Shown: positions 1-7,606 of the stretch, piece after piece
How the letters are laid out: every line of letters begins with the position of its first letter
Numbering within the stretch: the stretch's first letter is position 1
Assembly: GCA_027858895.1 (NCBI GenBank)
Contig: JAQIBX010000055.1
Location: 1-36,073 of the forward strand
Direction of reading: 5' to 3'
DNA: 36,073 nucleotides
From: Desulfuromusa sp.
GTDB taxonomy: Bacteria; Desulfobacterota; Desulfuromonadia; Desulfuromonadales; Geopsychrobacteraceae
The notes under the pieces: model-generated
Databases searched by the model: none
What the model saw: only the letters and a program-made list of their open reading frames with translations
Told to the model about the DNA's origin: nothing
Translations under genes and position numbers: made by a program

Positions 1-284
1 CCGAAAACCGTACGCCCAATATTACGAAATGCAGAGAGGGTCATCTTTTGCCCGAGCATAAAGCCGATCATTGCCAAGGCGACATTAGTAATGACAGGGA
101 ACCATTGGTCGGTAAAGGAGGGGAGCCAATCAAGAACCGAAGGGCCGATGACAAACCCGGCCAACAACAACAGGGTTACTCTGGGCAGAGGAGTGTGCCG
201 CCCGACCAGGTCAGCGAGCAACCCAAGGAGAAACAAACCACCAAAGGTTATCAAGATCTGAGCGATAACATGATTTTCTGACAC
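1..284 (-). CDS. cation:proton antiporter, N-terminal part (runs off left edge)
   Basis: The reading frame starts at a GTG at 284-282 and stays open to the window edge, giving about 94 residues. AGAGGG lies a few bases upstream and fits a ribosome binding site. The protein begins MSENHVIAQILITFGGLFLL and shows at least three hydrophobic segments. The segment LPRVTLLLLAGFVIGPSVL resembles the second helix of Kef/CPA2-type monovalent cation:H+ antiporters, where an L-P-x-V-x-GLLLAG-x-LGPS pattern is typical. Inner-membrane ion/proton exchange is therefore likely, but the ion and the presence of an RCK domain cannot be judged because the C-terminus is missing. It sits behind ychF on the same strand, separated by a terminator at 350-383, so it probably has its own promoter in about 285-349. 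The family call is an inference from a short stretch. Confidence 0.7.
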   Translation of the reverse strand, partial: MSENHVIAQILITFGGLFLLGLLADLVGRHTPLPRVTLLLLAGFVIGPSVLDWLPSFTDQWFPVITNVALAMIGFMLGQKMTLSAFRNIGRTVF

Positions 285-349
285 CAGAGTACCCTCTCAT
301 AAAACGAAAACATTCACAGAGAAGTATAACACTTGATTTTCAGAATATG

Positions 350-383
350 AAAAGCCCCGCTATCGACATACCAATATCGGGGC
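350..383 (-). terminator. intrinsic terminator downstream of ychF
   Basis: Read on the minus strand, a GCCCCG...CGGGGC stem (354-383) continues past one mismatch for several more pairs around a six-base loop, and is followed by TTTT at 353-350. It lies 46 bases past the ychF stop and separates ychF from the antiporter gene. Confidence 0.75.
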
Positions 384-428
384 ATAAATATAACGGAACC
401 GGGGATCGATTACTCGCGAATCCAGAGA

Positions 429-1523
429 TTAAACATTAAATCGAAAATGCATCACGTCACCATCAACAACGCGGTACTCTTTTCCTTCAAGACGCAGAAG
501 ACCCTTTTCTTTAGCCCCCACCTCGCCCTTTGACTTGATATAATCGTCGTAAGCCGTAACTTCGGCACGAATAAACCCTTTTTCAAAATCGGTGTGAATC
601 ACCCCGGCCGCCTGCGGTGCCAAAGCTCCATCAGAAACCGTCCAGGCGCGCACTTCCTTCGGTCCAGCAGTGAAATAAGTAATTAACCCGAGGAGACGGT
701 AGCCAGCATGAATAGTGCGCTCAAGCCCCGCTTCTTCAAGTCCCAATTCCTGCAAGAATTCCAGCTTTTCTTCACTCTTCAATTCCGCGATTTCTGACTC
801 AATCTTTCCGCAGATCGTGACAAGTTCAGCACCTTCGGTTGGCGCATGATCCCGCACTTTCTGGACGAAAGGATGTGCCCCGGCAAGATCATCTTCTGCA
901 ATATTGGCAACATAGAAAACCGGTTTCATGGTAATCAGGTGGACTTCAGAAATCGCACGACGTTCTTCAGCATCCAGGGTAACGGCTCGTGCAGGCAACC
1001 CTTCATTCAAAGCAGCCGCTAACTTATCGAGAACCCGAAGCTCCAACTGCACCCTTTTGTCACCACTTTTAGCCAGTTTATTGCTACGCAAAATCCGCTT
1101 ATCGATACTCTCCAGGTCAGCAAGGTTCAGTTCCGTTTGAATGACTTCAATATCGCGGAGCGGATCAACATTTCCATCAACATGGACGACATTGTCGTCC
1201 TCAAAGCAGCGGACAATATGGGCTATGACATCAACTTGGCGGATATGGCCGAGAAACTGATTCCCCAAACCTTCTCCTTTGCTGGCACCACGGACCAGAC
1301 CGGCGATATCGACAAATTCCATTGCTGTCGGAACAATTTTCTTAGGATCGACAATATTTGCCAACAGGTCCATTCGCGAATCGGGCACAGCGACGACTCC
1401 GATATTCGGTTCAATTGTGCAAAAAGGATAGTTAGCCGATTCAGCACCGGCAGAAGTAATAGCATTAAAGATTGTCGACTTTCCGACATTCGGCAGCCCG
1501 ACAATCCCACATTTAAAACCCAT
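429..1523 (-). CDS. ychF: redox-regulated ribosome-associated ATPase YchF (OLA1 family)
   Basis: This is a 364-residue YchF, matching the usual ~363. The P-loop GLPNVGKST is at about residues 9-17. The normal G4 NKxD motif is replaced by N-I-A-E-D, as expected for YchF proteins, which prefer ATP to GTP. The C-terminus holds the TGS domain ([19 protein letters not shown] onward) and ends with the conserved MHFRFNV. I chose the start at 1523 rather than an upstream Met at 1583, because [14 protein letters not shown] is the family N-terminus and AGAGG sits nine bases before it; the upstream start would also lie beyond a terminator hairpin. YchF binds ribosomes and affects stress and antioxidant responses in other bacteria. 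Its pairing with pth upstream is common and fits a translation-linked role. Confidence 0.96.
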   Translation of the reverse strand: MGFKCGIVGLPNVGKSTIFNAITSAGAESANYPFCTIEPNIGVVAVPDSRMDLLANIVDPKKIVPTAMEFVDIAGLVRGASKGEGLGNQFLGHIRQVDVIAHIVRCFEDDNVVHVDGNVDPLRDIEVIQTELNLADLESIDKRILRSNKLAKSGDKRVQLELRVLDKLAAALNEGLPARAVTLDAEERRAISEVHLITMKPVFYVANIAEDDLAGAHPFVQKVRDHAPTEGAELVTICGKIESEIAELKSEEKLEFLQELGLEEAGLERTIHAGYRLLGLITYFTAGPKEVRAWTVSDGALAPQAAGVIHTDFEKGFIRAEVTAYDDYIKSKGEVGAKEKGLLRLEGKEYRVVDGDVMHFRFNV

Positions 1524-1536
1524 AAATTTTGCCTCT

Positions 1537-1572
1537 AAAAAACGGATAGCCGGAGCACAGGCTCCGGCTATC
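1537..1572 (-). terminator. strong terminator-like hairpin between hppA and ychF
   Basis: A perfect 12-bp stem (GATAGCCGGAGC at 1545-1556 with GCTCCGGCTATC at 1561-1572) has a four-base loop. On the minus strand it is followed by CG and a run of six T at 1542-1537. It lies about 50 bases after the hppA stop and only about 13 bases before the T-run-to-start interval of ychF, so it is either the hppA terminator or a leader attenuator of ychF. Confidence 0.85.
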
Positions 1573-1623
1573 AAATCAATCATTTTATTTATTAACTGTT
1601 TTGCTGTGATCTACAAACCCAAA

Positions 1624-3639
1624 TCAGATCAGCAACGGAGCAATGACTAACGCAACAACACTCATCAGCTTGATGAGAATATTCATTGCCGGACCCGAAG
1701 TATCTTTGAATGGGTCACCAACGGTATCGCCAATAACGGCAGCAGCATGAGCATCACTGCCTTTACCCTCACCTTCTAACTGGCCACTTTCAATGTATTT
1801 CTTAGCATTGTCCCAGGCACCACCACCATTTGACATCATTAACGCCAATAATACTCCTGTGACTGTTGCACCAGCAAGCATGCCACCCAAAGCTTCTTTA
1901 CCCAGCAGAAAACCGATCAGAACCGGAGCGGAAACAGCGATGACGCCCGGCAGGACCATTTCCCTTAAAGCCGCCTTGGCAGAGATATCGATGCAACGCT
2001 GAGAATCAGGCTTAACCCCTTCTTTACCTTCCAGCAATCCTGGAGTTTCACGGAACTGGCGACGAATCTCTTCAACCATAGCCCCGGCCGCCCGACCAAC
2101 GCTGGTCATAGTGAGAGCTCCCATAAAAAATGGCAAAGCCCCACCAATCAACAACCCAATAACAACCATCGGGTTAATCAGGTTAATAACTTCAAGCTTA
2201 ACTGTTGTTGCATAAGCTGAGAACAGCGCCAATGCAGTCAAAGCAGCTGATCCGATGGCAAATCCTTTACCAATGGCAGCAGTTGTATTGCCGATTGCAT
2301 CCAGACCATCGGTGATCTTCCTGACGTCAGGACCAAGAGCGGCCATCTCAGAGATACCACCGGCATTATCAGCAATCGGGCCATAAGCATCGACTGTCAT
2401 GGTGACCCCGACAGTTGCCAACATTCCAACAGCAGCGATACCGATACCATAGAGACCAGCAAAGTAGTTCGCAATAAAAATACTAATACTGATAATAATA
2501 ATTGGCAGAGCAGTCGATTCAAGCCCTACCGCCAGACCGTGGATGATAGTGGTGGCCGGGCCGGTCTTACTTGCCTCAGCAATTCGTGTAACGGGGGCTT
2601 TTGCGGTATAATATTCGGTAATCTGACCAATTGCGATACCTGCCAGAGTACCAGCCAGAATGGCCCAGAATATTCCGGTGTTAAGACCAGCAAACTGGAT
2701 GTAAATAAAAGCAGCAACCAAAAAACCGCCGGCAGCAACAAAAGTCGTGCTATGTAATGCCTTAGCAGGATCCATCCCCTTGAGCAGTTTCATGGAACCG
2801 ATACCTAGAAACGAAAACAGCAAACCAATCATTGCCAGAGCTAGCGGCAGCAACATGGTACTGGCTTGTACACCGGCACCAACACCCAGCTTCGCCAGCA
2901 GTTCTGGGCCAGCAGCGGCAGCGATTGCCATTGTCGCAATAATAGAACCAACATATGATTCAAAGATATCGGCACCCATACCCGCCGTATCGCCGACACA
3001 ATCGCCAACATTATCAGCGATAACTCCCGGATTACGTGGATCGTCTTCAGGGATACCCGCCTCAACCTTGCCAACCAGATCAGCGCCAACATCGGCAGCC
3101 TTGGTATAAATTCCACCACCAACACGGGCAAACAGCGCGATAGAGGAAGCGCCCATAGCAAAACCGTTGATATATTTTGCTGTTTCTGGATCACCACCAA
3201 AGAAGATATAAGCGGTGCCAACACCAACCAGACCCAAGGAAGCAACCGCCAGTCCCATAACAGCACCGCCGTTAAAAGAAACCTCCAAAGCTTTTGCTTG
3301 TCCATTAGCACGAGCTGCTTCACAGGTTCTGACATTAGCTCGGGTTGCTGCTTTCATCCCGATAAAGCCGCAAGTCATGGAGCAGACAGCACCACCCAGG
3401 AAAGCCAGTGCGGTTTGAAAATTCATGGCGACAGCAATCAGAATAAATACCACCACAATGAAAATGGCCAATACCCGATACTCACGGCCAAGAAAAGCCA
3501 TGGCTCCATCATGAATATCATCAGAAATCTCTCGCATCTTCTCATTACCGACCGGTTGTGCTTTAACCATGTTGTAGAGCACAATCGCGATCACAAATCC
3601 GATCGCTCCAAGAATAGGAGCCCACGTTTGCAGTTGCAT
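1624..3639 (-). CDS. hppA: membrane-bound ion-translocating pyrophosphatase, K+-dependent type
   Basis: The product is a 671-residue, about 16-helix membrane pyrophosphatase that couples PPi hydrolysis to H+ or Na+ export across the inner membrane. The catalytic block is visible: [20 protein letters not shown] near residues 174-193, [19 protein letters not shown] just after it, and the C-terminal [17 protein letters not shown]. The segment [18 protein letters not shown] near residue 450 has Ala where K+-independent enzymes have Lys (GNTTKA), so this is the K+-dependent class. Whether it pumps H+ or Na+ cannot be settled by eye. The start is supported by GGTGAGGAACAG before the ATG. It follows pth by 32 bases and is probably in the prs-rplY-pth transcription unit. 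PPi released by biosynthesis, such as polymer and nucleotide synthesis, would be its energy source. Confidence 0.97.
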   Translation of the reverse strand: MQLQTWAPILGAIGFVIAIVLYNMVKAQPVGNEKMREISDDIHDGAMAFLGREYRVLAIFIVVVFILIAVAMNFQTALAFLGGAVCSMTCGFIGMKAATRANVRTCEAARANGQAKALEVSFNGGAVMGLAVASLGLVGVGTAYIFFGGDPETAKYINGFAMGASSIALFARVGGGIYTKAADVGADLVGKVEAGIPEDDPRNPGVIADNVGDCVGDTAGMGADIFESYVGSIIATMAIAAAAGPELLAKLGVGAGVQASTMLLPLALAMIGLLFSFLGIGSMKLLKGMDPAKALHSTTFVAAGGFLVAAFIYIQFAGLNTGIFWAILAGTLAGIAIGQITEYYTAKAPVTRIAEASKTGPATTIIHGLAVGLESTALPIIIISISIFIANYFAGLYGIGIAAVGMLATVGVTMTVDAYGPIADNAGGISEMAALGPDVRKITDGLDAIGNTTAAIGKGFAIGSAALTALALFSAYATTVKLEVINLINPMVVIGLLIGGALPFFMGALTMTSVGRAAGAMVEEIRRQFRETPGLLEGKEGVKPDSQRCIDISAKAALREMVLPGVIAVSAPVLIGFLLGKEALGGMLAGATVTGVLLALMMSNGGGAWDNAKKYIESGQLEGEGKGSDAHAAAVIGDTVGDPFKDTSGPAMNILIKLMSVVALVIAPLLI

Positions 3640-3671
3640 CTGTTCCTCACCTCTCTGTGTTGGTGTTAATA

Positions 3672-4244
3672 TTAATCCAGTAGATTGTAGTTATTGAAAG
3701 AATTCATCGCCTCAGTCGTTCCACTTGATAGTATTTTTTCAACCGCATCAGCGGCGACATCAAGTAACTGAGGGAGTAGTTTTTGTTCATCTGTGGCAAA
3801 TCGGCTCAAAACATGCCCGGTCACATCACCATGCTCTGGTCGACCAATGCCGACCCGCAAGCGGACAATATCTTTGCAGCCCAAAACCGCAACGATATCC
3901 CGCAAGCCGTTGTGACCGCCATGCCCCCCATCCACTTTGACCCTCAAGCGGCCGAAGGGCAAATCCAAATCATCATAAATCACAATCAAATCCCCCGGGT
4001 CAATTCCAAGGGATCGATATGCGGCATTTACGCTGGAGCCACTGCAATTCATAAAAGTCTGTGGCAGGAGAATGGTGGTCTCTTGGGTTACCACCCGGCC
4101 AACCCCGTAACTCCCCTGATAACCTTTTTTTTTCAATGCTATCCGGTGGCGCAAAGCAACCTGCTCTGCCACCATAAACCCAATATTATGTCGAGTTGCT
4201 GAATATTTATCGCCAGGGTTTCCCAACCCAACCAATAGCTTCAC
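3672..4244 (-). CDS. pth: peptidyl-tRNA hydrolase
   Basis: This is a 190-residue cytoplasmic esterase that releases peptides from peptidyl-tRNAs dropped by stalled ribosomes. The N-terminus [20 protein letters not shown] carries the family signature, including the catalytic His (about residue 20). Further conserved blocks are FMNCSGSSV and the [20 protein letters not shown] segment, which contains the conserved Asp. The start is a GTG at 4244-4242; the Shine-Dalgarno is weak (GGAT). Length and all catalytic positions look normal. The rplY-pth pairing is a common arrangement in many bacteria. Confidence 0.97.
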   Translation of the reverse strand: MKLLVGLGNPGDKYSATRHNIGFMVAEQVALRHRIALKKKGYQGSYGVGRVVTQETTILLPQTFMNCSGSSVNAAYRSLGIDPGDLIVIYDDLDLPFGRLRVKVDGGHGGHNGLRDIVAVLGCKDIVRLRVGIGRPEHGDVTGHVLSRFATDEQKLLPQLLDVAADAVEKILSSGTTEAMNSFNNYNLLD

Positions 4245-4268
4245 GCTAAATCCAGTTGCAAATAATTA

Positions 4269-4916
4269 TTAAGCCTCAGCTTCACCAGCTTCACCAGCTT
4301 CACCAGCTTCACCAGCTTCCACAGTTTCAGCTTCCTCTTCAGTTTCCTCCACCTCTTCCTTAATTATACTCAAAGTGAGAACGGTAAAGTTAACCTCATG
4401 AACCAGTTCAACCCCTGCTGGAACCACCACTTCTTCAATGTGGATCGTATCGCCCACTTCAAGTTCGGTCACATCAATATCAATTCCTTGTGGAACCTCG
4501 GTTGGCAAACAAAAAACTTCCAATTCGTTCCTGACCAACTGCAAGGTACCGCCTTCTTTCTGCCCAACAGCGGTACCAACAATATTGATAGACACCAGAA
4601 AGACAGATTTCTCCATGAGGTTGATCGACTGAAAATCTGCACTGATCATAGTGCGGCGGATTGGATGAACATCCGCATTCTTCAAAATAAAGACTTTGCT
4701 TGCAAGCTCTGAGACCCCTTTCAATTTGAGCAGAGTATTCAATCCAGCATCACCAGACATAGCCTGTTGCAGTTCTTTAGGATCAACAACAATTGTCGTA
4801 GGCTCAAGGGCTTTACCATAGACAACTGCGGGTAATTTACCGGCCGCTCTCAGCTTACGCGCAACACCTTTTCCGCTTTTCTCACGAATTTCAACTTTTA
4901 ATTCTACTTGTGCCAT
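4269..4916 (-). CDS. rplY: 50S ribosomal protein L25, long Ctc/TL5 form
   Basis: This 215-residue protein has an N-terminal L25 domain that binds 5S rRNA (about residues 1-95, beginning VELKVEIREKSGKGVARKLR) and a C-terminal TL5/Ctc beta domain (EVPQGIDIDVTELEVGDTIH typical). It is thus the general-stress Ctc type rather than the short E. coli L25. The last ~30 residues are an acidic, low-complexity tail: EEVEETEEEAETVEAGEAG and further GEA repeats, encoded by a 9-base tandem repeat at 4281-4316. The start is firm: GGAGG lies eight to nine bases before the ATG. It lies between prs (37-base gap) and pth (24-base gap), as in many Gram-negative and Gram-positive genomes. Confidence 0.96.
   Translation of the reverse strand: MAQVELKVEIREKSGKGVARKLRAAGKLPAVVYGKALEPTTIVVDPKELQQAMSGDAGLNTLLKLKGVSELASKVFILKNADVHPIRRTMISADFQSINLMEKSVFLVSINIVGTAVGQKEGGTLQLVRNELEVFCLPTEVPQGIDIDVTELEVGDTIHIEEVVVPAGVELVHEVNFTVLTLSIIKEEVEETEEEAETVEAGEAGEAGEAGEAEA
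4281..4316 (-). repeat. 9-bp tandem repeat (four perfect copies) in the rplY 3' end
   Basis: The plus-strand unit TTCACCAGC occurs four times in a row, with degenerate flanking copies. On the coding strand it encodes repeated Gly-Glu-Ala. The unit length keeps the frame, so changes in copy number would only lengthen or shorten the acidic tail. Confidence 0.9.
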
Positions 4917-4953
4917 CTATCTATCCTCCATCAATAAGGAAACTAATCTAGTT

Positions 4954-5886
4954 TTATACAAACAGTGAGCTGACCGATTCAGCATTATGGGTACGGCGGA
5001 TCGCTTCCGCCAGCAGGTGACTGACCGACAGACTATGCAAGGTCTTACACTGAGCCAGTTTTTCGTGGGTTGTAATTGTATCAGTAATATAAACCTTTTT
5101 CAGTGGACTGTCAGTGATCCGCTGCAAAGCAGGGCCGGAGAGCACACCGTGGGTTGCGCAGGCATAAATATCGACAGCCCCCTGCTCCTGAAGTGCTGTG
5201 GCTGCAGCACAGAGGGTGCCAGCCGTATCGATCATGTCGTCAATAATGACACAATTCTTCCCTTCCACATCACCAATAATATGCATGACCTCAGCAACAT
5301 TGGGTCCACTGCGGCGTTTATCTATAATCGCCAGTCCAGCATGAAGTCGCTTGGCATATGCCCGGGCACGTTCGGTTCCGCCGGCATCAGGAGAAACAAA
5401 AATCAAATCGGCTAAGTTCTGCTGCCGGACTTCATTTAGCATCACGGGTGCAGCATAGAGATGATCCACCGGAATATCAAAAAAACCCTGAATCTGCCCT
5501 GCATGCAGGTCCATAGTCAAAAGCCTGTCAATCCCGGCAACTGACATTAGATCTGCGACTAATTTAGCCGTAATAGGGGCCCGTGGCGCCACTTTGCGGT
5601 CTTGCCGAGCATAACCAAAATAAGGGACCACGGCATTAATCCGTGCAGCAGACGCCCGCTTCAGCGCATCAACCATAACCAGCAGTTCCATCAGGTTATG
5701 ATTGGCCGGAGACGAAGTTGATTGAACCACGTAGACATCACGGCCACGCACATTCTCGCCAATCTCTACCAGCACCTCGCCATCAGAAAAAGTTTTGACT
5801 TTGGCGTTCCCCAAAGTAACGTTCAGATGTTGGCAGATATCACGGGCCAGCGGCTGATTTGAATTACCAGCAAAGACTTTAATCAT
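4954..5886 (-). CDS. prs: ribose-phosphate pyrophosphokinase (PRPP synthetase)
   Basis: This 310-residue class I PRPP synthase makes PRPP from ribose 5-phosphate and ATP for purine, pyrimidine, His and Trp synthesis. It begins MIKVFAGNSNQPLARDIC. Visible motifs are the flexible catalytic region with FGYARQDRK near residue 95, the metal-binding TMDLHAGQIQGFFDIPVDHL near 125-145, and the PRPP-binding loop VIIDDMIDTAGTL near 210-222. I chose the start at 5886 from the family N-terminus; 24 extra upstream codons are open but unlike the family. The Shine-Dalgarno is not canonical (GTGGGG abuts the ATG). A large inverted repeat at 5930-5960 lies in the leader. The gene sits after tRNA-Gln and before rplY, all on the same strand. 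Confidence 0.96.
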   Translation of the reverse strand: MIKVFAGNSNQPLARDICQHLNVTLGNAKVKTFSDGEVLVEIGENVRGRDVYVVQSTSSPANHNLMELLVMVDALKRASAARINAVVPYFGYARQDRKVAPRAPITAKLVADLMSVAGIDRLLTMDLHAGQIQGFFDIPVDHLYAAPVMLNEVRQQNLADLIFVSPDAGGTERARAYAKRLHAGLAIIDKRRSGPNVAEVMHIIGDVEGKNCVIIDDMIDTAGTLCAAATALQEQGAVDIYACATHGVLSGPALQRITDSPLKKVYITDTITTHEKLAQCKTLHSLSVSHLLAEAIRRTHNAESVSSLFV

Positions 5887-5929
5887 CCCCACGGCGCATA
5901 TACCTTTTCTGACTGGAAGAACGCAAAAT

Positions 5930-5960
5930 GGTTGAATTATGCCAGCTGCACAATTCAACC
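5930..5960 (-). promoter_or_regulatory. inverted repeat in the prs leader
   Basis: Nine-base arms GGTTGAATT (5930-5938) and AATTCAACC (5952-5960) enclose 13 bases, in which three more pairs can form after one mismatch. The element ends 44 bases upstream of the prs ATG. On the minus strand it is followed by ATTTTGCG, a weak T-tract. It may be an operator, a weak attenuator, or the 3' end of the upstream tRNA transcript. Confidence 0.5.
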
Positions 5961-6067
5961 AACCCTGACTTCAAATTTACACTGACTGACGTAACTATTC
6001 TTGCCGCTTGACTGACATTTAGTCAGCATTCCGCTTCGATCCCTTTAATGGACTCGTTTGATTTAGA

Positions 6068-6142
6068 TGGCTGGGGCGCCAGGGATCGAACCTGGGAATG
6101 CTGGAATCAAAATCCAGTGCCTTACCGCTTGGCCACGCCCCA
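6068..6142 (-). tRNA. tRNA-Gln (anticodon TTG)
   Basis: On the minus strand the cloverleaf is complete. The acceptor TGGGGCG pairs with CGCCCCA. The D-arm is GGCCAAGCGGTAAGGC. The anticodon stem is CTGGA/TCCAG with loop TTTTGAT, giving anticodon TTG (Gln, CAA/CAG). The T-arm CCAGG-TTCGATC-CCTGG closes it. Discriminator base G and a genome-encoded CCA (6070-6068) follow. It lies between ispE and prs on the same strand, an arrangement common in proteobacteria. Confidence 0.97.
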
Positions 6143-6239
6143 TTATTTTTTAAAAACTATCTATCAAATCTTCAAATAAAGAACCGGTAAGTTTTACCCA
6201 AGTTACTTTCTGCTGTCAACCTCAACTCATCAATTTCTG

Positions 6240-7091
6240 CTAAACAGGTCGAACCGGACAGACCACCCAGTCATTCTCTTTTGCCAGTGATTCACCAGCA
6301 TGACTTGCAGCTGCAAAATTTTTGTAAACACCGAAAACAGTGGATCCGCTACCCGACATCAAAGCGCCAAGGGCACCCTGATCAAGAAGCTGCTGTTTAA
6401 TCTCAGCGATGAGCGGAAACTGCGGTAAAGTGACAGACTCCAGATCATTATGTAAAGCAGCACAAAGATCATTTCTCGTCACAACAGAAAACCTTGGAAG
6501 GTTAGCCAGTACGCCCCCTTTTGTCAACTGCAAACTTTGGTAAACCTCGGCAGTAGATACAGCTATCCCCGGGGTAATTAACAGATATGCGACCTCTGGC
6601 AAAACCGGTAATGATTCAAGTCTAGTACCAATCCCAGTTGCCCAGGCAGGCTGCTGAAATATAAAAAATGGGACATCAGCCCCCAGGCGAGCACCAATCT
6701 CGAGTAGCCGATCATCACCCAGATCCACTTCTAACAATTCCGACAATCCAAGTAAAACAGTTGCTGCATCTGAAGATCCTCCACCTAAACCGGCAGCCAC
6801 AGGTATCCGTTTTATGATTTTGATATCAACTCCAACGTCAATTTGAGTCTCTTCAAGGAATAGTCGAGCTGCCCGAGCTGCAATATTATCTTCGCCTGAC
6901 AACAATTCTACCCCTGCACACGCTACTCGCACACCCGGCGACCCACCCAACTGGATCTGGATATCATCACACAGATCAACCCGCTGCATCGCCATCGCAA
7001 GTTCGTGATACCCATTTTCAAGACGGCCTAATACGTACAGGCAAAGATTGATTTTAGCTGGGGCTCTAAATGTTCTTACTAATGTCCGCAT
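6240..7091 (-). CDS. ispE: 4-diphosphocytidyl-2-C-methyl-D-erythritol kinase
   Basis: This 283-residue GHMP kinase phosphorylates CDP-methylerythritol in the MEP isoprenoid pathway; the length equals that of the E. coli enzyme. The N-terminal PAKINLCLYVLG contains the catalytic Lys region. The ATP-binding glycine loop AAGLGGGSSDAATVLLGL is at about residues 98-115. The third GHMP motif, GALMSGSGSTVFGVY, is near the C-terminus. I chose the Met at 7091 (MRTLVRTF...) because TTAGAGGGAAT precedes it; an in-frame Met nine codons upstream lacks a ribosome binding site. It starts the minus-strand unit ispE / tRNA-Gln / prs. Its product feeds undecaprenyl phosphate, the lipid carrier used by MraY and MurG elsewhere in this window. 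Confidence 0.96.
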   Translation of the reverse strand: MRTLVRTFRAPAKINLCLYVLGRLENGYHELAMAMQRVDLCDDIQIQLGGSPGVRVACAGVELLSGEDNIAARAARLFLEETQIDVGVDIKIIKRIPVAAGLGGGSSDAATVLLGLSELLEVDLGDDRLLEIGARLGADVPFFIFQQPAWATGIGTRLESLPVLPEVAYLLITPGIAVSTAEVYQSLQLTKGGVLANLPRFSVVTRNDLCAALHNDLESVTLPQFPLIAEIKQQLLDQGALGALMSGSGSTVFGVYKNFAAASHAGESLAKENDWVVCPVRPV

Positions 7092-7127
7092 ATTCCCTCT
7101 AACCCAATTATGTATCAAGGCGCAACA

Positions 7128-7155
7128 GTTTTAACCATGCAATACGAACAGTCAA
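7128..7155 (-). promoter_or_regulatory. possible sigma-70 promoter of ispE
   Basis: On the minus strand, TTGACT (7155-7150) is separated by 16 bases from TAAAAC (7133-7128). The -35 match is good and the -10 match is poor. Position, about 37 bases before the ispE ATG, is suitable. Confidence 0.35.
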
Positions 7156-7273
7156 GTCGTTAACTGACGTCACCTACCAAGACTAAGTATGACTAAAAAG
7201 ATTCTTTATGGCGGCTAACATTAGTACAAAACATGCCCTACCCCGAATCAAGAATCATCAAAAACGGCTGCCC

Positions 7274-7291
7274 TTGACCACTGGTGGTCAA
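7274..7291 (+). promoter_or_regulatory. dyad, candidate enhancer/activator site upstream of the TRAP promoter
   Basis: TTGACCAC-TG-GTGGTCAA is a perfect 8-bp inverted repeat with a two-base spacer. Its centre lies about 128 bases upstream of the transcription start predicted from the sigma-54-like promoter at 7384-7399, the usual zone for a bacterial enhancer-binding protein. A GntR-type operator is an alternative reading. Confidence 0.5.
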
Positions 7292-7383
7292 TTTTAGCCA
7301 GACAGAACAATTAGTTACTTTTTAAAAAAATAGTAACACCCATTGCTTACACAGTATCAGTGAAAAAAACATAATTCTAAAAA

Positions 7384-7399
7384 TGGCATTATCCTTGCT
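7384..7399 (+). promoter_or_regulatory. sigma-54 (-24/-12) type promoter of the TAXI TRAP genes
   Basis: TGGCAT-TATCC-TTGCT matches the consensus TGGCAC-N5-TTGCW at nearly every position, with GG and GC exactly ten bases apart. Transcription would start near 7410, giving a leader of about 197 bases before the binding-protein ATG at 7607. Confidence 0.65.
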
Positions 7400-7606
7400 A
7401 AATTGAGTCAATGATTAGCCATAAAAGAAAGAAACTTTAGCTCTACCCTTAACTTATACTATGGTGGTATATGTATTTTTATAACGTAAGAATGGAAATA
7501 AATAACGTTGTTCTCTTTTAGATTTTTTTGTCAGAAAAGCTAATTCAGCATTCTGACTTTTATGTAGCACTTCATGTTATCAACCCACACAAAGGAGAGT
7601 GGAAAA

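Larger units (their letters stand above)
7092..7606. other. 515-bp divergent intergenic region, ispE / TAXI TRAP genes
   Basis: No open frame with coding character was found. The left part holds a possible minus-strand promoter for ispE. The middle holds a perfect 8+8 dyad (7274-7291), an AT-rich dyad (arms GTTACT 7314-7319 and AGTAAC 7332-7337) and a sigma-54-like promoter (7384-7399). The right part is an AT-rich leader of about 200 bases with a small dyad (7455-7471) ahead of the binding-protein gene. Confidence 0.7.

Noticed and set aside
48-281. 77-codon plus-strand open frame at the left edge
   Set aside because: It is the complement of a clear antiporter N-terminus on the minus strand; composition is polar and unlike a protein family.
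7165-7172. TGACGTCA palindrome upstream of ispE as a regulator site
   Set aside because: A single eight-base palindrome is expected by chance and is not placed at a clear promoter element.
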